Positions 18,125-26,637 of a stretch of DNA of 64,000 nt are shown piece by piece. The notes beneath the pieces were generated by a model that worked only from the letters and a program-made list of their open reading frames with translations, did no database searches and was not told the DNA's origin. The DNA is taken from the NCBI GenBank assembly GCA_003605055.1, contig QZKP01000053.1, positions 1 to 64,000 of the forward strand, given 5' to 3'. The position numbers were made by a program, and so were the translations under genes. The DNA comes from Desulfarculus sp. GTDB taxonomy: Bacteria > Desulfobacterota > Desulfarculia > Desulfarculales > Desulfarculaceae. How positions within the stretch are numbered: position 1 is the first letter of the stretch; each line of letters opens with the position of its first letter.

Positions 18125-19909
18125 ATGTTCGTCCGGATAACAGGCGTAATCCTGTTTTTTGTAGGTTTGGCGCTCCTGCCATTGGGAGCCCGCGCCGAGT
18201 CTGCCGCGCCTGCCAAATCAAAGGACGAGCAAACCCAAAAATATATTAAACAACTTGAAAAAAGGGTCTCGGATCTCGAGGCGATAGTCGTCAAGCTGCT
18301 GAAAGAGAAGGCACCTGCCGGCACCGTTTCCGCGCCGGAAAAAGAACCGGCAAACGGGCCGGCTAAAACTTTAAAGGGAACCGCCGAACCAGCTTCCGAA
18401 GCGGGCGATTGGGACGAGCCGTCTATTAAGAAGAGCGCCGGGGGTAGAGACGAAGATGCCCGGCGGCGTGTTTCGGAGTTGGAAACCTGGCGGAAGAAAC
18501 TAGAAGCTAAAATCACCAAGAAGGAAGAAGAGGAAACCAGCAAGGTCAAGTTTGATTTCTCGGGGAAATATAAGCTGCGCCTGAACGTAAAGGATAATAT
18601 AAATTTAAATAACCCTAAACAATTCTGGACCTACGACGACACAACTTATTTTGATCAGAGATTCCAACTTAAAATTGAAGCCACCTATGGCGCCCTTTCC
18701 GCGGTTTTCATGCTGGACAAGGGCAATTTTGTATTCGATTGGAAGGAAGACAGCCAAGGCACTCTTGACCGGTGGGGTGAATTTTTCACGACTGAAGCGG
18801 CTTGGGTGCGAGAATTATATGGCCAATATACAGGCGCTTTTGTTTTTAAGGCAGGCCGCCAGAACATAACAGACCCGAATAAAGGCATGGTCTTAGAAGG
18901 TCCCAGTGACGCATTAAGATTAATTTATCCTTTTGGAAATACGGCGGTCGGGAGGGTTACGGGTTCCCTTTCCTACATTGCGGTGTCAGGCGGATTCAAG
19001 GATTATAAGGCGTTCATTGATTCAGGTGGCCCTCCGGCCGGCGATCGAAGGGCTGTTTTCGGAGTCGATAATAAGCTTGACGCCTGGTACCTGGATTTTA
19101 AAATCAAACCAGCCAAGTTTATAGACATAGGCCTTTATGTCCTCAAGGTATTTGATAAAGGGCATTTCGGGGATCCTGACCTAAACCTGGACAAGGACTT
19201 TAACACTCTGACGCTGCCGCGTGACGGACACTTTGAACCCATGTGGATAGGCGTTGCGCTGTCGGGTAAACGTGGTGATTTCTCTTATGAGGCCGACCTG
19301 ATTTATTTAGGGGGCACCTATAGTCAAGATCGGGACTTGGACGCGCACGCCATTCTACTTAGAGGCGATTACAATCTGAAGAAATTCGGCCGATTTCGTA
19401 ATTTTCAGCTAGGGCTGGAATTCGCTCGCGGCTCGGGGAACGAAGCGGAGGATTCCACGACCCAAGGAACCATGAAAGAATTTAATGGCCTGTGGTTGTG
19501 TAAAGAACGTAGAAAATATGGTGACATCTTTAGTGAGGATTTAAGGGCGGGTTATTTCTTGTGGGACAGCAACATATCCAACGTCACTCTGCTGCGGGGT
19601 ATCGCCAGCTTCGAGCCTATTCCCGATCTTAAGGCCACTTTATCCATATTACGACTTTGGACGACCGAGAGTGTTTTTAAAGGACACGGGCCGGTTCGCG
19701 ACTGGAGCGCGGGTCAAACGGTCACAACTGAAAAAACTAATGATATTGGTTGGGAGATTGATCTGAACTTCGATTTTCCAATTCAAAAAAGATTACGTGG
19801 TTTTATCGAGTTCGGCTATTTCATTCCTGGCGATGTGTATGCGCGATCCGATGGGCAGTCCGCCAACCCTGCTTCCAAGATTGTAATCGGGGCTGAGCTT
19901 GCCTTTTAA
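18125..19909 (+). CDS. Porin-like outer-membrane beta-barrel with N-terminal coiled coil
   Basis: 594 residues: a signal peptide (1 to about 24, GARA-ES), a heptad-like helix (about 38-60, YIKQLEKRVSDLEAIVVKLLKEK), a charged linker, then alternating-pattern beta strands from about 145 to the end, closing on a terminal Phe (IVIGAELAF). This is the make-up of trimeric or OprP-like porins with a periplasmic coiled-coil stem. In this operon it may admit the electron acceptor or its product, or form an outer-membrane conduit with the diheme cytochrome. No heme site is in the barrel. Confidence 0.7.
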   Translation: MFVRITGVILFFVGLALLPLGARAESAAPAKSKDEQTQKYIKQLEKRVSDLEAIVVKLLKEKAPAGTVSAPEKEPANGPAKTLKGTAEPASEAGDWDEPSIKKSAGGRDEDARRRVSELETWRKKLEAKITKKEEEETSKVKFDFSGKYKLRLNVKDNINLNNPKQFWTYDDTTYFDQRFQLKIEATYGALSAVFMLDKGNFVFDWKEDSQGTLDRWGEFFTTEAAWVRELYGQYTGAFVFKAGRQNITDPNKGMVLEGPSDALRLIYPFGNTAVGRVTGSLSYIAVSGGFKDYKAFIDSGGPPAGDRRAVFGVDNKLDAWYLDFKIKPAKFIDIGLYVLKVFDKGHFGDPDLNLDKDFNTLTLPRDGHFEPMWIGVALSGKRGDFSYEADLIYLGGTYSQDRDLDAHAILLRGDYNLKKFGRFRNFQLGLEFARGSGNEAEDSTTQGTMKEFNGLWLCKERRKYGDIFSEDLRAGYFLWDSNISNVTLLRGIASFEPIPDLKATLSILRLWTTESVFKGHGPVRDWSAGQTVTTEKTNDIGWEIDLNFDFPIQKRLRGFIEFGYFIPGDVYARSDGQSANPASKIVIGAELAF

Positions 19910-20276
19910 GGCTCTGTTAGCGGCCTTATTTCTGCTTTTGATCAGCCAGTCAAGTTACATTGGTGGTTTGGATCATGACATTAGTTATGCGGAACCTCAA
20001 ACGGCGAAAACGCAGGCTAGTAGGGTTGAAGTTATTGCAAAGCCAAAGTCTGGCATCGGCCCGTTTACTGTCCATTTCGAGCCTAAAATAGCAAATTTAA
20101 TAGAGCCTTTAAAGTTTAAATGGTTGTTCGGGGACGGGAAAGAGGAAACGCAGAGAACCCCTGCTCCTCATGACTACGATTATGGTAAATTTAATGTAAT
20201 TTTGGAAGTTGTGGACGCTAAGGGAAACACATATACGGCAAGCGTAACCATTGAGGCGTCTTCACCCGGCGGCTGA
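19899..20276 (+). CDS. Small exported PKD-domain protein
   Basis: About 125 residues with an N-terminal signal-like hydrophobic segment and one PKD domain recognised by FKWLFGDGKEETQRTPAPHDYDYGKFNVILEV. PKD domains are extracellular or periplasmic beta-sandwiches for binding or spacing. The proposed TTG start overlaps the porin gene by 11 bases; no ATG gives the signal segment, so the start is uncertain. A similar PKD domain ends the next protein, so both may act together at the surface with the porin. Confidence 0.6.
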   Translation: MPFKALLAALFLLLISQSSYIGGLDHDISYAEPQTAKTQASRVEVIAKPKSGIGPFTVHFEPKIANLIEPLKFKWLFGDGKEETQRTPAPHDYDYGKFNVILEVVDAKGNTYTASVTIEASSPGG

Positions 20277-20305
20277 GGTCTGGTAGATTGCTCCGGGGGA
20301 GTTGA

Positions 20306-21274
20306 ATGACAATGGTTTCAGAACGAAGGAGCGCTGGAAAAATGGCAACCCATGCACGATACTTGGCAGGCGCCATACTGATGTTTATAGGGATTTTTGT
20401 GGTGAGCGGCGTGAGCCTAGCTATAGAAGCCTCGACCATCAGAGCGATTCAGGTAGATGGAAATGTACTCAGAAACGGAAAGGCCTTAAAAGAAGGCGAT
20501 ATTCTGAATCGGGATGACAATATTTCCTGCCAAGGCAAGTCCGCGGCGGTCCTGAAATGGTCCAATGGCAGCATGGTAAAAATGTATCCGGATACCCAGC
20601 TTATCATCCGCGGCGTGGCGTTTGAGAACGACAAAAAATTGGAGAAGAGCTTTGTTTCTCTGAAGAGAGGCAGGGTTTTTATTAAAGCCCAGGTGCCCGA
20701 AAATATCTTCAGTCAGTTTGAAGTCGTTGCCGAAAGCGTGATTATAAGAACCCAGGGCGCGGAATTCGCCCTGAAATACGACCCGGCAAATATGACGCTT
20801 ACCGCCTGGGCTCTCATCGGAGAGGTGACTATTATCAAGGACATCAACAAAACGTTGGTGGGCGAGGGGCAGCAGGCCAAAGTGAAAGTGACCGACAAGC
20901 CCGGGGCTCCCGTGGCCATGGATAAAAGGGTCCTGGGCGCCTTACAGAAGGTCTCCCATGGGCTGGGCGGCAGCCTGCTCGTTGAAGCAACCGGCGGGGC
21001 GGGCGGCCCCCTCAAGGTGAAGATCGGCGGCGTCCGCAACAGACGGGGAGAGGCGCCTTACAAGGTCAACTTCAAGGCCATAGTGAGCGGAGGAAGCGGC
21101 AAGGTTAAAACAATCAAGTGGAGATTCGGCGACGGCGAAAGCGCTGAGGGCAGAAGCGTGCAGCACACCTTCACCCAGGGGGTCTACGGCGTAGTGGTGG
21201 AGGTGGAAGACGACAATGGCCAAAAATCATCGTCCCAGATAAGCATTTCGGCGGAAGAAGACTGCTCCTGCTAG
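20306..21274 (+). CDS. FecR-domain protein with C-terminal PKD domain
   Basis: 322 residues: N-terminal membrane/signal segment (about 18-42), a FecR-like domain (about 45-200; NGSMVKMYPDTQLIIRG, then RGRVFIKAQ and TQGAEFALKYD), and a PKD domain (about 232-315; IKWRFGDGESAEGRSVQHTFTQGVYGVVVEVED). It ends EEDCSC, with two Cys as the penultimate and last positions of a CxC. FecR-domain proteins sense periplasmic signals, but free-standing FecR-PKD proteins in respiratory operons have no established role I can name. ATG at 20306 follows GGGGGAG by 5 bases. Confidence 0.72.
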   Translation: MTMVSERRSAGKMATHARYLAGAILMFIGIFVVSGVSLAIEASTIRAIQVDGNVLRNGKALKEGDILNRDDNISCQGKSAAVLKWSNGSMVKMYPDTQLIIRGVAFENDKKLEKSFVSLKRGRVFIKAQVPENIFSQFEVVAESVIIRTQGAEFALKYDPANMTLTAWALIGEVTIIKDINKTLVGEGQQAKVKVTDKPGAPVAMDKRVLGALQKVSHGLGGSLLVEATGGAGGPLKVKIGGVRNRRGEAPYKVNFKAIVSGGSGKVKTIKWRFGDGESAEGRSVQHTFTQGVYGVVVEVEDDNGQKSSSQISISAEEDCSC

Positions 21275-21285
21275 CAGGCAACCCC

Positions 21286-22374
21286 ATGAGCCGGTCATCC
21301 AAGATAGCCTGCCAGCGGCTCGCGCCCGGTCCGCCAGCCACTGACAGGGCGCTCCAGAACACCTCTGACCCTTTACAGCATCCCACTCCCTGTCCGGGGC
21401 TGGCGGATAATCATGGGCGGGTCGTAAAAACCCTGCGCCTGTCGGTCACGGACCGCTGCAACCTGCGCTGTTTCTACTGCCTCCCAGAGGCCGGCTTCAA
21501 GGCCAAGCCGCGCGAGGATATCCTCACCTTCGAGGAAATCTTGCGTCTGGTCCGCATTTTTCTGCGGCTAAAGATCATAAAAGTCCGGCTAACGGGTGGA
21601 GAACCTCTGGTAAGAGGGGGGATAGTGGAACTGGTCCGTGAACTAAAGCGGGCCCAGGTCCCGGACCTTAGGCTCACCACCAATGGCCTTCGGCTGAGCC
21701 GTATGGCTGAGGAGCTTTTCCAGGCCGGGGTCGGTCGGGTCAATGTGAGCCTGGACACCCTTGAGCCGCACAAGTTCCACACCATCACTGGCGGAGGCCG
21801 GCTCAGCAGGGTGCTGGACGGGATAGAAAAGGCCCTGGCCGCGGGTTTTGCGCCGGTGAAGATCAATGTCGTGGTCATGCGCGGCGTCAACGACAACGAG
21901 ATACAGTCTCTGGCCCGGTTGGCTTGGTCCCGGCCCCTGCAGGTGCGTTTTATCGAGTTCATGCCCATCGGGCGCAACGGTTGGCGGCGCGAACTCTTCT
22001 ACCCCGGTTCCGAAATCATGGCTCGGCTGCACCAAATGGGAACGCTTCAGGAACTCCCCCACGAGCCGGGCGATGGACCGGCCAGACGGTTCCATCTGAC
22101 GGGCTGGGGAGGGGAAGTTGGGCTTATCAGCCCAGTTTCCCAGCACTTCTGCGACCGCTGCGACCGTTTGCGCCTGACCGCCGATGGAAAGCTGTTGAAC
22201 TGTCTTTTCGCCCGGGGGGAGGTGGACATAAAGAAGCTTTTACGGTCAGATGCGGATGACGAGATGCTGCTGGCGCAAATCCAGAGGGTGGTGGCGACCA
22301 AAGCAGCCGTCGGTCCCCCGGCCTGCGGGCAGGGAAATGAAAGAGGCCGGCCCATGACGGCAGTTGGCGGGTGA
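21286..22374 (+). CDS. moaA: GTP 3',8-cyclase MoaA (molybdopterin biosynthesis)
   Basis: 362 residues. The radical SAM cluster site CNLRCFYCLPE (residues 65-75) follows LRLSVTDR, as in MoaA, with LTGGEPLVR after it. The C-terminal second cluster appears as FCDRCDRLRLTADGKLLNCLF, and the protein ends RPMTAVGG, matching the conserved GG tail that binds at the active site. MoaA turns GTP into the first molybdopterin intermediate. The N-terminus is about 30 residues longer than usual and the true start may be later. Placement in the Mo enzyme operon, 11 bases after the FecR-PKD gene, suggests cofactor supply tied to the enzyme. Confidence 0.9.
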   Translation: MSRSSKIACQRLAPGPPATDRALQNTSDPLQHPTPCPGLADNHGRVVKTLRLSVTDRCNLRCFYCLPEAGFKAKPREDILTFEEILRLVRIFLRLKIIKVRLTGGEPLVRGGIVELVRELKRAQVPDLRLTTNGLRLSRMAEELFQAGVGRVNVSLDTLEPHKFHTITGGGRLSRVLDGIEKALAAGFAPVKINVVVMRGVNDNEIQSLARLAWSRPLQVRFIEFMPIGRNGWRRELFYPGSEIMARLHQMGTLQELPHEPGDGPARRFHLTGWGGEVGLISPVSQHFCDRCDRLRLTADGKLLNCLFARGEVDIKKLLRSDADDEMLLAQIQRVVATKAAVGPPACGQGNERGRPMTAVGG

Positions 22375-22582
22375 GCTGGGTCTCAGCGGAGAGATGGTTG
22401 CCCAGGCTATATATTCATAGGGAGAGCGGTGGCTTGAGACTGGCCTGCCGTCTGCTGCCGTGGCAATGCCACCCAGCTTGCCCGTTGTCGCCGATGGGTT
22501 GGCGTGTTCAGGGCTGCTGCTTGAAGTCACTGGAAAGGTCTGATATTTTCGGGCATAATCTGGTACGATTAGGTACAAGCTA

Positions 22583-22933
22583 ATGAAAACGGCGTCTAAT
22601 CAAAATGTAGTGACTGAACAACTGAGCCGCTTACATGCCTTAATTCCGCATTTGACGAGAGCCATCAAGGGGCTGGCGGACGAAAACCGGCTGAGGATTC
22701 TCCTGGTATTGGCCGGCAGCAGAAAATCAGTGGGTCAGATTGTGGAAGCAGTGGAGTTGTCTCAGCCTTTGGTTTCCCATCACCTCAAGGGGCTGAAAAT
22801 CGGCGGGCTGGTTCAGGTGCGAAGAGAAGGCCCCTTTATTTTTTATGAACCGGCTGGGCCGCAAATAATTGACGTGTTAAAATCCTTGGCAGATTTAATA
22901 GCAGAGCAGAGAGCTGCAGACAATGCGTACTGA
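22583..22933 (+). CDS. ArsR-family transcriptional regulator without Cys metal site
   Basis: 116 residues with the winged helix fold: LADENRLRILLVLAG, SVGQIVEAVELSQPLVSHHLKGLKIGGLVQVRREGPFIFYEP. Classical ArsR proteins carry a CxC arsenic site at the start of the recognition region; here that place reads GSRKSVGQIVEAV, and the protein has no Cys at all. It therefore either senses something else or depends on a partner. Its last 11 bases overlap the start of the selenocysteine gene at 22923, implying translational coupling. It heads the 22.6-29.9 kb cluster. A weak -10 (CATAAT, 22553-22558) lies upstream. Confidence 0.85.
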   Translation: MKTASNQNVVTEQLSRLHALIPHLTRAIKGLADENRLRILLVLAGSRKSVGQIVEAVELSQPLVSHHLKGLKIGGLVQVRREGPFIFYEPAGPQIIDVLKSLADLIAEQRAADNAY

Positions 22934-23378
22934 TGAACTACTAAAGGCTTTTTCTCAAGAAGATCCACACCAGGCGGCGTTGACACTGAAAGAGGCCCTC
23001 GCCCAAACCCTTGCCCACTTGGACACAGAGGTTCGCAGGGAAATCCTACTGGGTCTGACCGGGGAGGCGGGGTACGACAAGGTGTCCAGCTTGGTCCATC
23101 TCTGACTGGCTGAATGCCTGGGCGAAGGTGTCGACCCCACGGACATGTGCAAGAACATGATGGCCAAGGTGGCTCAGTCCGAGCAGATAAAGGCCGTTGT
23201 CTCCCCCGAAGTATTGATGCTGTTTGAAGACTGGATGGAAGAACTCGAGCATGAGGCGCTGAGGGCCATTAAAAAAGCCGGCGTGGCCGATCCCATGGCC
23301 TTGGCCGAAGATCTGGGCTTGTCCCGCTCGGGCGCCCAATTTCTGATTGCCAAGCTGAAAAAAGAGCAAAAGCTCTAG
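22923..23378 (+). CDS. Selenocysteine protein with helix-turn-helix-like tail, coupled to ArsR
   Basis: A 151-residue frame with one internal TGA at 23103-23105, codon 61. Both sides are in the same frame, are helical and of similar base use, and no frameshift is needed. Read as Sec the sequence is VHL-U-LAECLGEGVDPTDMC, giving U61 with Cys65 and Cys76. The tail (about 108-150; ALRAIKKAGVADPMALAEDLGLSRSGAQFLIAKL) looks like a small helix-turn-helix. I do not recognise the family. Overlap with the Cys-free ArsR gene suggests it could supply a redox or metalloid sensing site. A SECIS-like hairpin lies 13 bases after the TGA. The alternative is a nonsense mutation. Confidence 0.7.
23119..23139 (+). 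promoter_or_regulatory. Predicted bacterial SECIS hairpin for codon 61 of the HTH selenoprotein
   Basis: TGGGCGA (23119-23125) pairs with TCG and CCCA (23131-23139) with one bulged A, leaving the loop AGGTG (23126-23130). The loop lies 21-25 bases after the UGA, in the range and with the GGU-type loop expected of bacterial SECIS elements. This is a hand prediction without energy calculation. Confidence 0.5.
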
Positions 23379-23421
23379 GCGCAGCCTAAAAAAATGCAGG
23401 CGAGGCGTTAAGTTATGCATT

Positions 23422-23437
23422 ACATATAAATATATGT
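23422..23437. promoter_or_regulatory. AT-rich perfect inverted repeat, candidate operator
   Basis: ACATATA-AA-TATATGT is a perfect 7-2-7 palindrome inside a 45-base AT-rich island in a GC-rich region, just upstream of the rhodanese-DsbD gene. AT-rich ATAT-type palindromes are typical of ArsR-family operators, and an ArsR-family gene lies 0.5 kb upstream. A binding site is inference. Confidence 0.45.
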
Positions 23438-23539
23438 TAATATATTATTAAGCTGGGCTGGCAAGGCAGGCCGGCCGGTAACCAGGCCCGGTTACGTTCG
23501 CTGTCGCCTTCTGGTTAAACCAGGGCGCGGGAGAGGGTC

Positions 23540-25312
23540 ATGTCAAGCTTAAAAAAAATTGTCCTGGCCTGTGCGGCGGTGGCCCTGGTCATCGGGTCTC
23601 TCTGGATCACCAACCGGGTGGTCACGCCCAAGGAAGCCACTTGGGAGGATGTGAAGGCCGAGGCCCAACAAGGAGGCTACCGCCTGCTCACCACCGGCGA
23701 GCTGGCCCAGGCGTATCGGCAAAACCCCGCGGGGATGCTCCTGGTGGACACCCGGCAGGACTGGGAGTATCGCGCGGGACACATCACCGGCGCCCTGAAC
23801 TTCCCCCTAGAGCCCACTTGGTGGTCCCGCTGGCGCAACAAAGGAGACCTGGCCCGCTTCCTGGGGCCGGACAAGAATCGCCTGTTGGTTTTCTACTGAG
23901 CGGGCCTGGCCTGAGTCCGTAGCGACTCGGCGGCCAGGGTGGCCGTCCAGCTTGGCTACAAAAAGGTGTACCGTGACCCCCTGGGCTATCCCGAGTGGAA
24001 GGCCAAGGGCCTGCCCACTGCCGTCTCCCCCCTGCAGGCGGGCCTGTCCGGCCAGCCGCCCGTCACGGCCGGGCCCTTGTATGGTTGGGCCATGCTGGGG
24101 ACCCTCCTGGCGGTGTTTCTGGGCGGGCTGGCCCTGAACCTGACTCCCTGCGTTTATCCCCTCATCCCCATCACCGTGTCCTATTTCGGCGGCCGCAGCG
24201 GCCAGCGAAAAGGGCGCGTCCTAGGGCACGGGCTGCTCTACCTGGGCGGTCTGGTGATTATAAACTCCGCCCTGGGAGTGACCGCCGCCCTCACCGGAGG
24301 CCTGATGGGGGCTGCCCTGCAGAGCCCGTGGGTCCTGTTGGCCGTGGCCGCGGTGCTCGCGGGTTTTGCCCTGAGCATGTTCGGCCTGTGGGAACTGCGC
24401 CTGCCCGCCTTCCTGACCAGGGCCGCCTCCCAGAGCCACGCGGGGTACTTTGGCAGCCTCTTCATGGGCCTCACCCTGGGGGTGGTGGCCGCGCCCTGCA
24501 TAGGGCCTTTCATCCTAGGGCTGTTGACCTGGGTGGCCAGCCTGGGCAGCCCCTGGCTGGGCTTCATCGTATTCTTCACCCTGAGCCTGGGCCTGGGTCT
24601 GCCCCTGTTTGTGCTGGCCCTGTTCTCCGACCGCCTAGAGAGCCTGCCCCGTTCGGGCGAGTGGATGCTCTGGGTGCGCAAGCTCATGGGCTGGGTGCTG
24701 CTGGGCATGGCCGCCTATTTCCTGGGCCCCCTCCTGCCCCACGGCGGCCGCTACCTGCTGCTGGCCGGCGTCGCCCTGGCCGGCGCCGTTCACCTGGGTT
24801 GGCTGGGGCGCAGCCAGCCAAAGGCGGCGGGCTTCGAATGGATGCGGGCCGCGGCGGCGGTGGCGGGCGTGGGGTTGGCCACCTACCTGGCCGGGAGCTG
24901 GCTGATCCTGGGGACCGGGGTGGCCTGGCAGCCCCATTCCGACCAGTTGCTGTCCCAGGCCCGGCAGCAGGGAAAGCCGGTGATAATCGACTTCTATGCC
25001 GACTGGTGCGCGCCCTGCCGGGAGCTGGAGGACATCACCTTTCACGACAAGCAGGTGGTGGGCCTGGCGGATAAGTCTTTTGTGATGATCAAGGTGGACC
25101 TCACTGGGCGGGACGACGCCCTGCACCCCGGGCTATTGCAGAAATATGGCGTGCAAGGCGTACCCACCGTGGTCCTGCTGGATGCACAAGGGCGGGAGCA
25201 GAGGGACCTGCGCCTGGTGGATTTCCTGCCGCCGGATCAATTCCTGGCCAGGATGAAGCGGGCGTTGGAGACACCCGAAAACGTCGAGAAGCGCCCCGGA
25301 CCCAAGAAATAG
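23540..25312 (+). CDS. Rhodanese-DsbD fusion with two selenocysteine codons
   Basis: A 590-residue frame interrupted by TGA at 23897-23899 (codon 120) and 23912-23914 (codon 125). Domains: membrane signal/anchor (about 5-26); periplasmic rhodanese (about 45-155; MLLVDTRQDWEYRAGHITGALNFP, then FY-U-AGLA-U-VRSDSAARVAVQLGYKKVY); DsbD-type eight-helix electron-transfer domain (about 180-410) with Cys204 in TPCVYPLIPITV and Cys320 in AAPCIGPF; C-terminal thioredoxin domain with Cys490-Ala-Pro-Cys493 (ADWCAPC). The first Sec occupies the rhodanese catalytic Cys. DsbD moves reducing power from cytoplasmic thioredoxin to the periplasm; here the usual DsbD alpha domain is replaced by the rhodanese. 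Homology continues straight through both TGA codons in one frame, which supports recoding. Confidence 0.85.
23905..23938 (+). promoter_or_regulatory. Predicted SECIS hairpin for Sec120 (first UGA) of the rhodanese-DsbD gene
   Basis: CCTGGCC (23905-23911) pairs with GGCCAGG (23932-23938) and GAGTC (23913-23917) with GACTC (23924-23928), closing the loop CGTAGC (23918-23923). The loop is 19-24 bases after the first UGA. The second UGA lies inside the stem. This is one of the strongest hairpins in the cluster. Confidence 0.6.
23931..23945 (+). promoter_or_regulatory. Alternative SECIS hairpin for Sec125 (second UGA)
   Basis: CGGCC (23931-23935) pairs with GGCCG (23941-23945) across the loop AGGGT, 22-26 bases after the second UGA. 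It uses bases of the right arm of the first hairpin, so the two structures exclude each other and could form in sequence as the ribosome advances. This is inference from base pairing. Confidence 0.45.
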
Positions 25313-25416
25313 GAGCAAAAGCCTAGGTGGCCAAGCTTTCCAGTGTTTGGATGGTTCCGGGGTCCAGCGGTTAGACGGGCTGGGTAATTTCCGGAAATAA
25401 AAGGGAGCCTTGAATA

Positions 25417-26088
25417 ATGGGCCATTCAACAGTTGTGGAACGAGGCCGTCGCTGGCAAATGCCGCTCGGCATAATCATGGTGTTGTTGCTGTTGGGAGGC
25501 TGGTTTTTCCCGCCTCTTGGATATTTCATGGTTTTCTGCATGGTCATGGCCATGGGTATCGGGATGGTCAAAGGAAGGCACTGGTGTGACTGGATGTGTC
25601 CCCGCGGAAGTTTCTGGGATTTGTTTCTGGTCCGGTTCAGCCGTAATGTCGTGGTCCCCGGATTTTATCGAAGCGTCCCCTTCCGTTTGCTTTGGCTATG
25701 TATCCTGATGGCCATGTTGACCATAAACATAGTCCCGGTATGGGGCGATTTATACCTGATGGGCAAACCATTTGTGCTGGTCCTCACCCTGACCACCGTC
25801 ATCGGACTCGTACTGGGTGTGATTTATCACCCCCGCATTTGGTGCATGTTTTGCCCTATGGGCACGATGGCCAACTGGCTGGGACAGGGCAAAAAGCCTC
25901 TCACTATCGACAAAGGCTGCATCAAATGCGGAATCTGCGAAAAGGTATGCCGGATGCAGATCAATCCTGGGGCCTACCGGGAAGAAGGCCAGGTGAAGCA
26001 TGGCGATTGTCTGAAGTGCGCCTACTGTGTGGAAAGCTGCCCGCAAAAAGCCCTCAGTTTTAAGTCGCCGGAACGACTGGCGGCGTAA
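25417..26088 (+). CDS. NapH-like membrane ferredoxin
   Basis: 223 residues with about four transmembrane helices, two cytoplasmic CxxxCP motifs (WCDWMCPRG near residue 57, WCMFCPMG near 144) and two C-terminal [4Fe-4S] sites (CIKCGICEKVC, CLKCAYCVESCP). This is the NapH/RdxA/CcoG-like polyferredoxin plan, where the protein passes electrons from quinol or cytoplasmic donors across the membrane. It lies 104 bases after the rhodanese-DsbD gene, inside the selenoprotein cluster, and may be an additional electron source. It resembles the cluster's last gene (28854), which is longer. Confidence 0.8.
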   Translation: MGHSTVVERGRRWQMPLGIIMVLLLLGGWFFPPLGYFMVFCMVMAMGIGMVKGRHWCDWMCPRGSFWDLFLVRFSRNVVVPGFYRSVPFRLLWLCILMAMLTINIVPVWGDLYLMGKPFVLVLTLTTVIGLVLGVIYHPRIWCMFCPMGTMANWLGQGKKPLTIDKGCIKCGICEKVCRMQINPGAYREEGQVKHGDCLKCAYCVESCPQKALSFKSPERLAA

Positions 26089-26243
26089 AAAAAGTTTATG
26101 CCTGGGGAACGGTGAGACCGTTAAGGCAAGCAAATGTGGCTTGGAAAAGTCGATCAGCGCGTCCCTCGCTCTGGTTAGCAAGGTTCCAAGAAGGCTTTTG
26201 CTGCCTCTTTCCAAGAGATGTCAACTGATGAAAGGAGATGGAC
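26089..26243 (+). other. Spacer before the twin selenoproteins
   Basis: 155 bases without a gene. It contains an 8-base inverted pair, CTTGGAAA near 26142 and TTTCCAAG near 26205, with a wide loop, and the strong ribosome site AAAGGAG at 26231-26237 for the next gene. I see no promoter. Confidence 0.3.
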
Positions 26244-26564
26244 ATGCTCAAGGTCAGGTTTTTCCTGAACGAGCCCAACGGAAAGCCCTGAATCCACTTC
26301 CAGGAGATGATGCCCAGGTTGGGCGACAAGTACGCGGTGGAGATCGAGGTCATTTCCAAGCCCCGGGCCGAGTACCAGACCGACGAGTACTTCGAACTGG
26401 ACCTGCCCACCGCCCCGGCGGTGATGGTGGCCGAAGAGATCGTGGTGGAAGGCAAGGACGTGAGCGAGGGCGAATTGGAGGCGTTCATCTGCCGGCATTT
26501 GGGCCTGCCCGAGCCCCAGGCAGCCCAGAAGAAGGGCTTCTTGGGCAAATTTTTCAAGGACTGA
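26244..26564 (+). CDS. Thioredoxin-fold selenoprotein, first of a twin pair
   Basis: 106 residues with TGA at 26289-26291 as codon 16: MLKVRFFLNEPNGKP-U-IHFQEMMPRLG. After a first beta strand the Sec sits where thioredoxin-fold proteins place the N-terminal redox Cys. There is no second Cys beside it. The later LPTAPAVMVAEEIVVEGKDV resembles the cis-proline strand and following hairpin of glutaredoxin-like proteins. Cys82 near the end (FICRHLG) is the only cysteine. The ribosome site AAAGGAG is ideal, and a frame starting after the TGA would lack the first strand. I know no named family. Its paralogue follows at 26638 with TGA at the same codon. Confidence 0.8.
26312..26324 (+). promoter_or_regulatory. 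Predicted SECIS hairpin of the first twin selenoprotein
   Basis: GCCCA (26312-26316) pairs with TGGGC (26320-26324), closing a GGT loop 26-28 bases after the UGA. The paralogous gene has a hairpin at exactly the same spacing. Confidence 0.5.
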
Positions 26565-26637
26565 GGCCAGCGCCGCCGGAGCGATTAGTCCGCGGTGGAG
26601 CGCGGCCGGGCCGGGCGGAGAATGACGGAGAACTGAG

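Noticed and set aside
23897-23914. Reading the two TGA codons as ordinary stops giving a broken rhodanese and a separate DsbD
   Set aside because: Both sides share one frame and rhodanese homology runs through them, with hairpins after each; still not proof.
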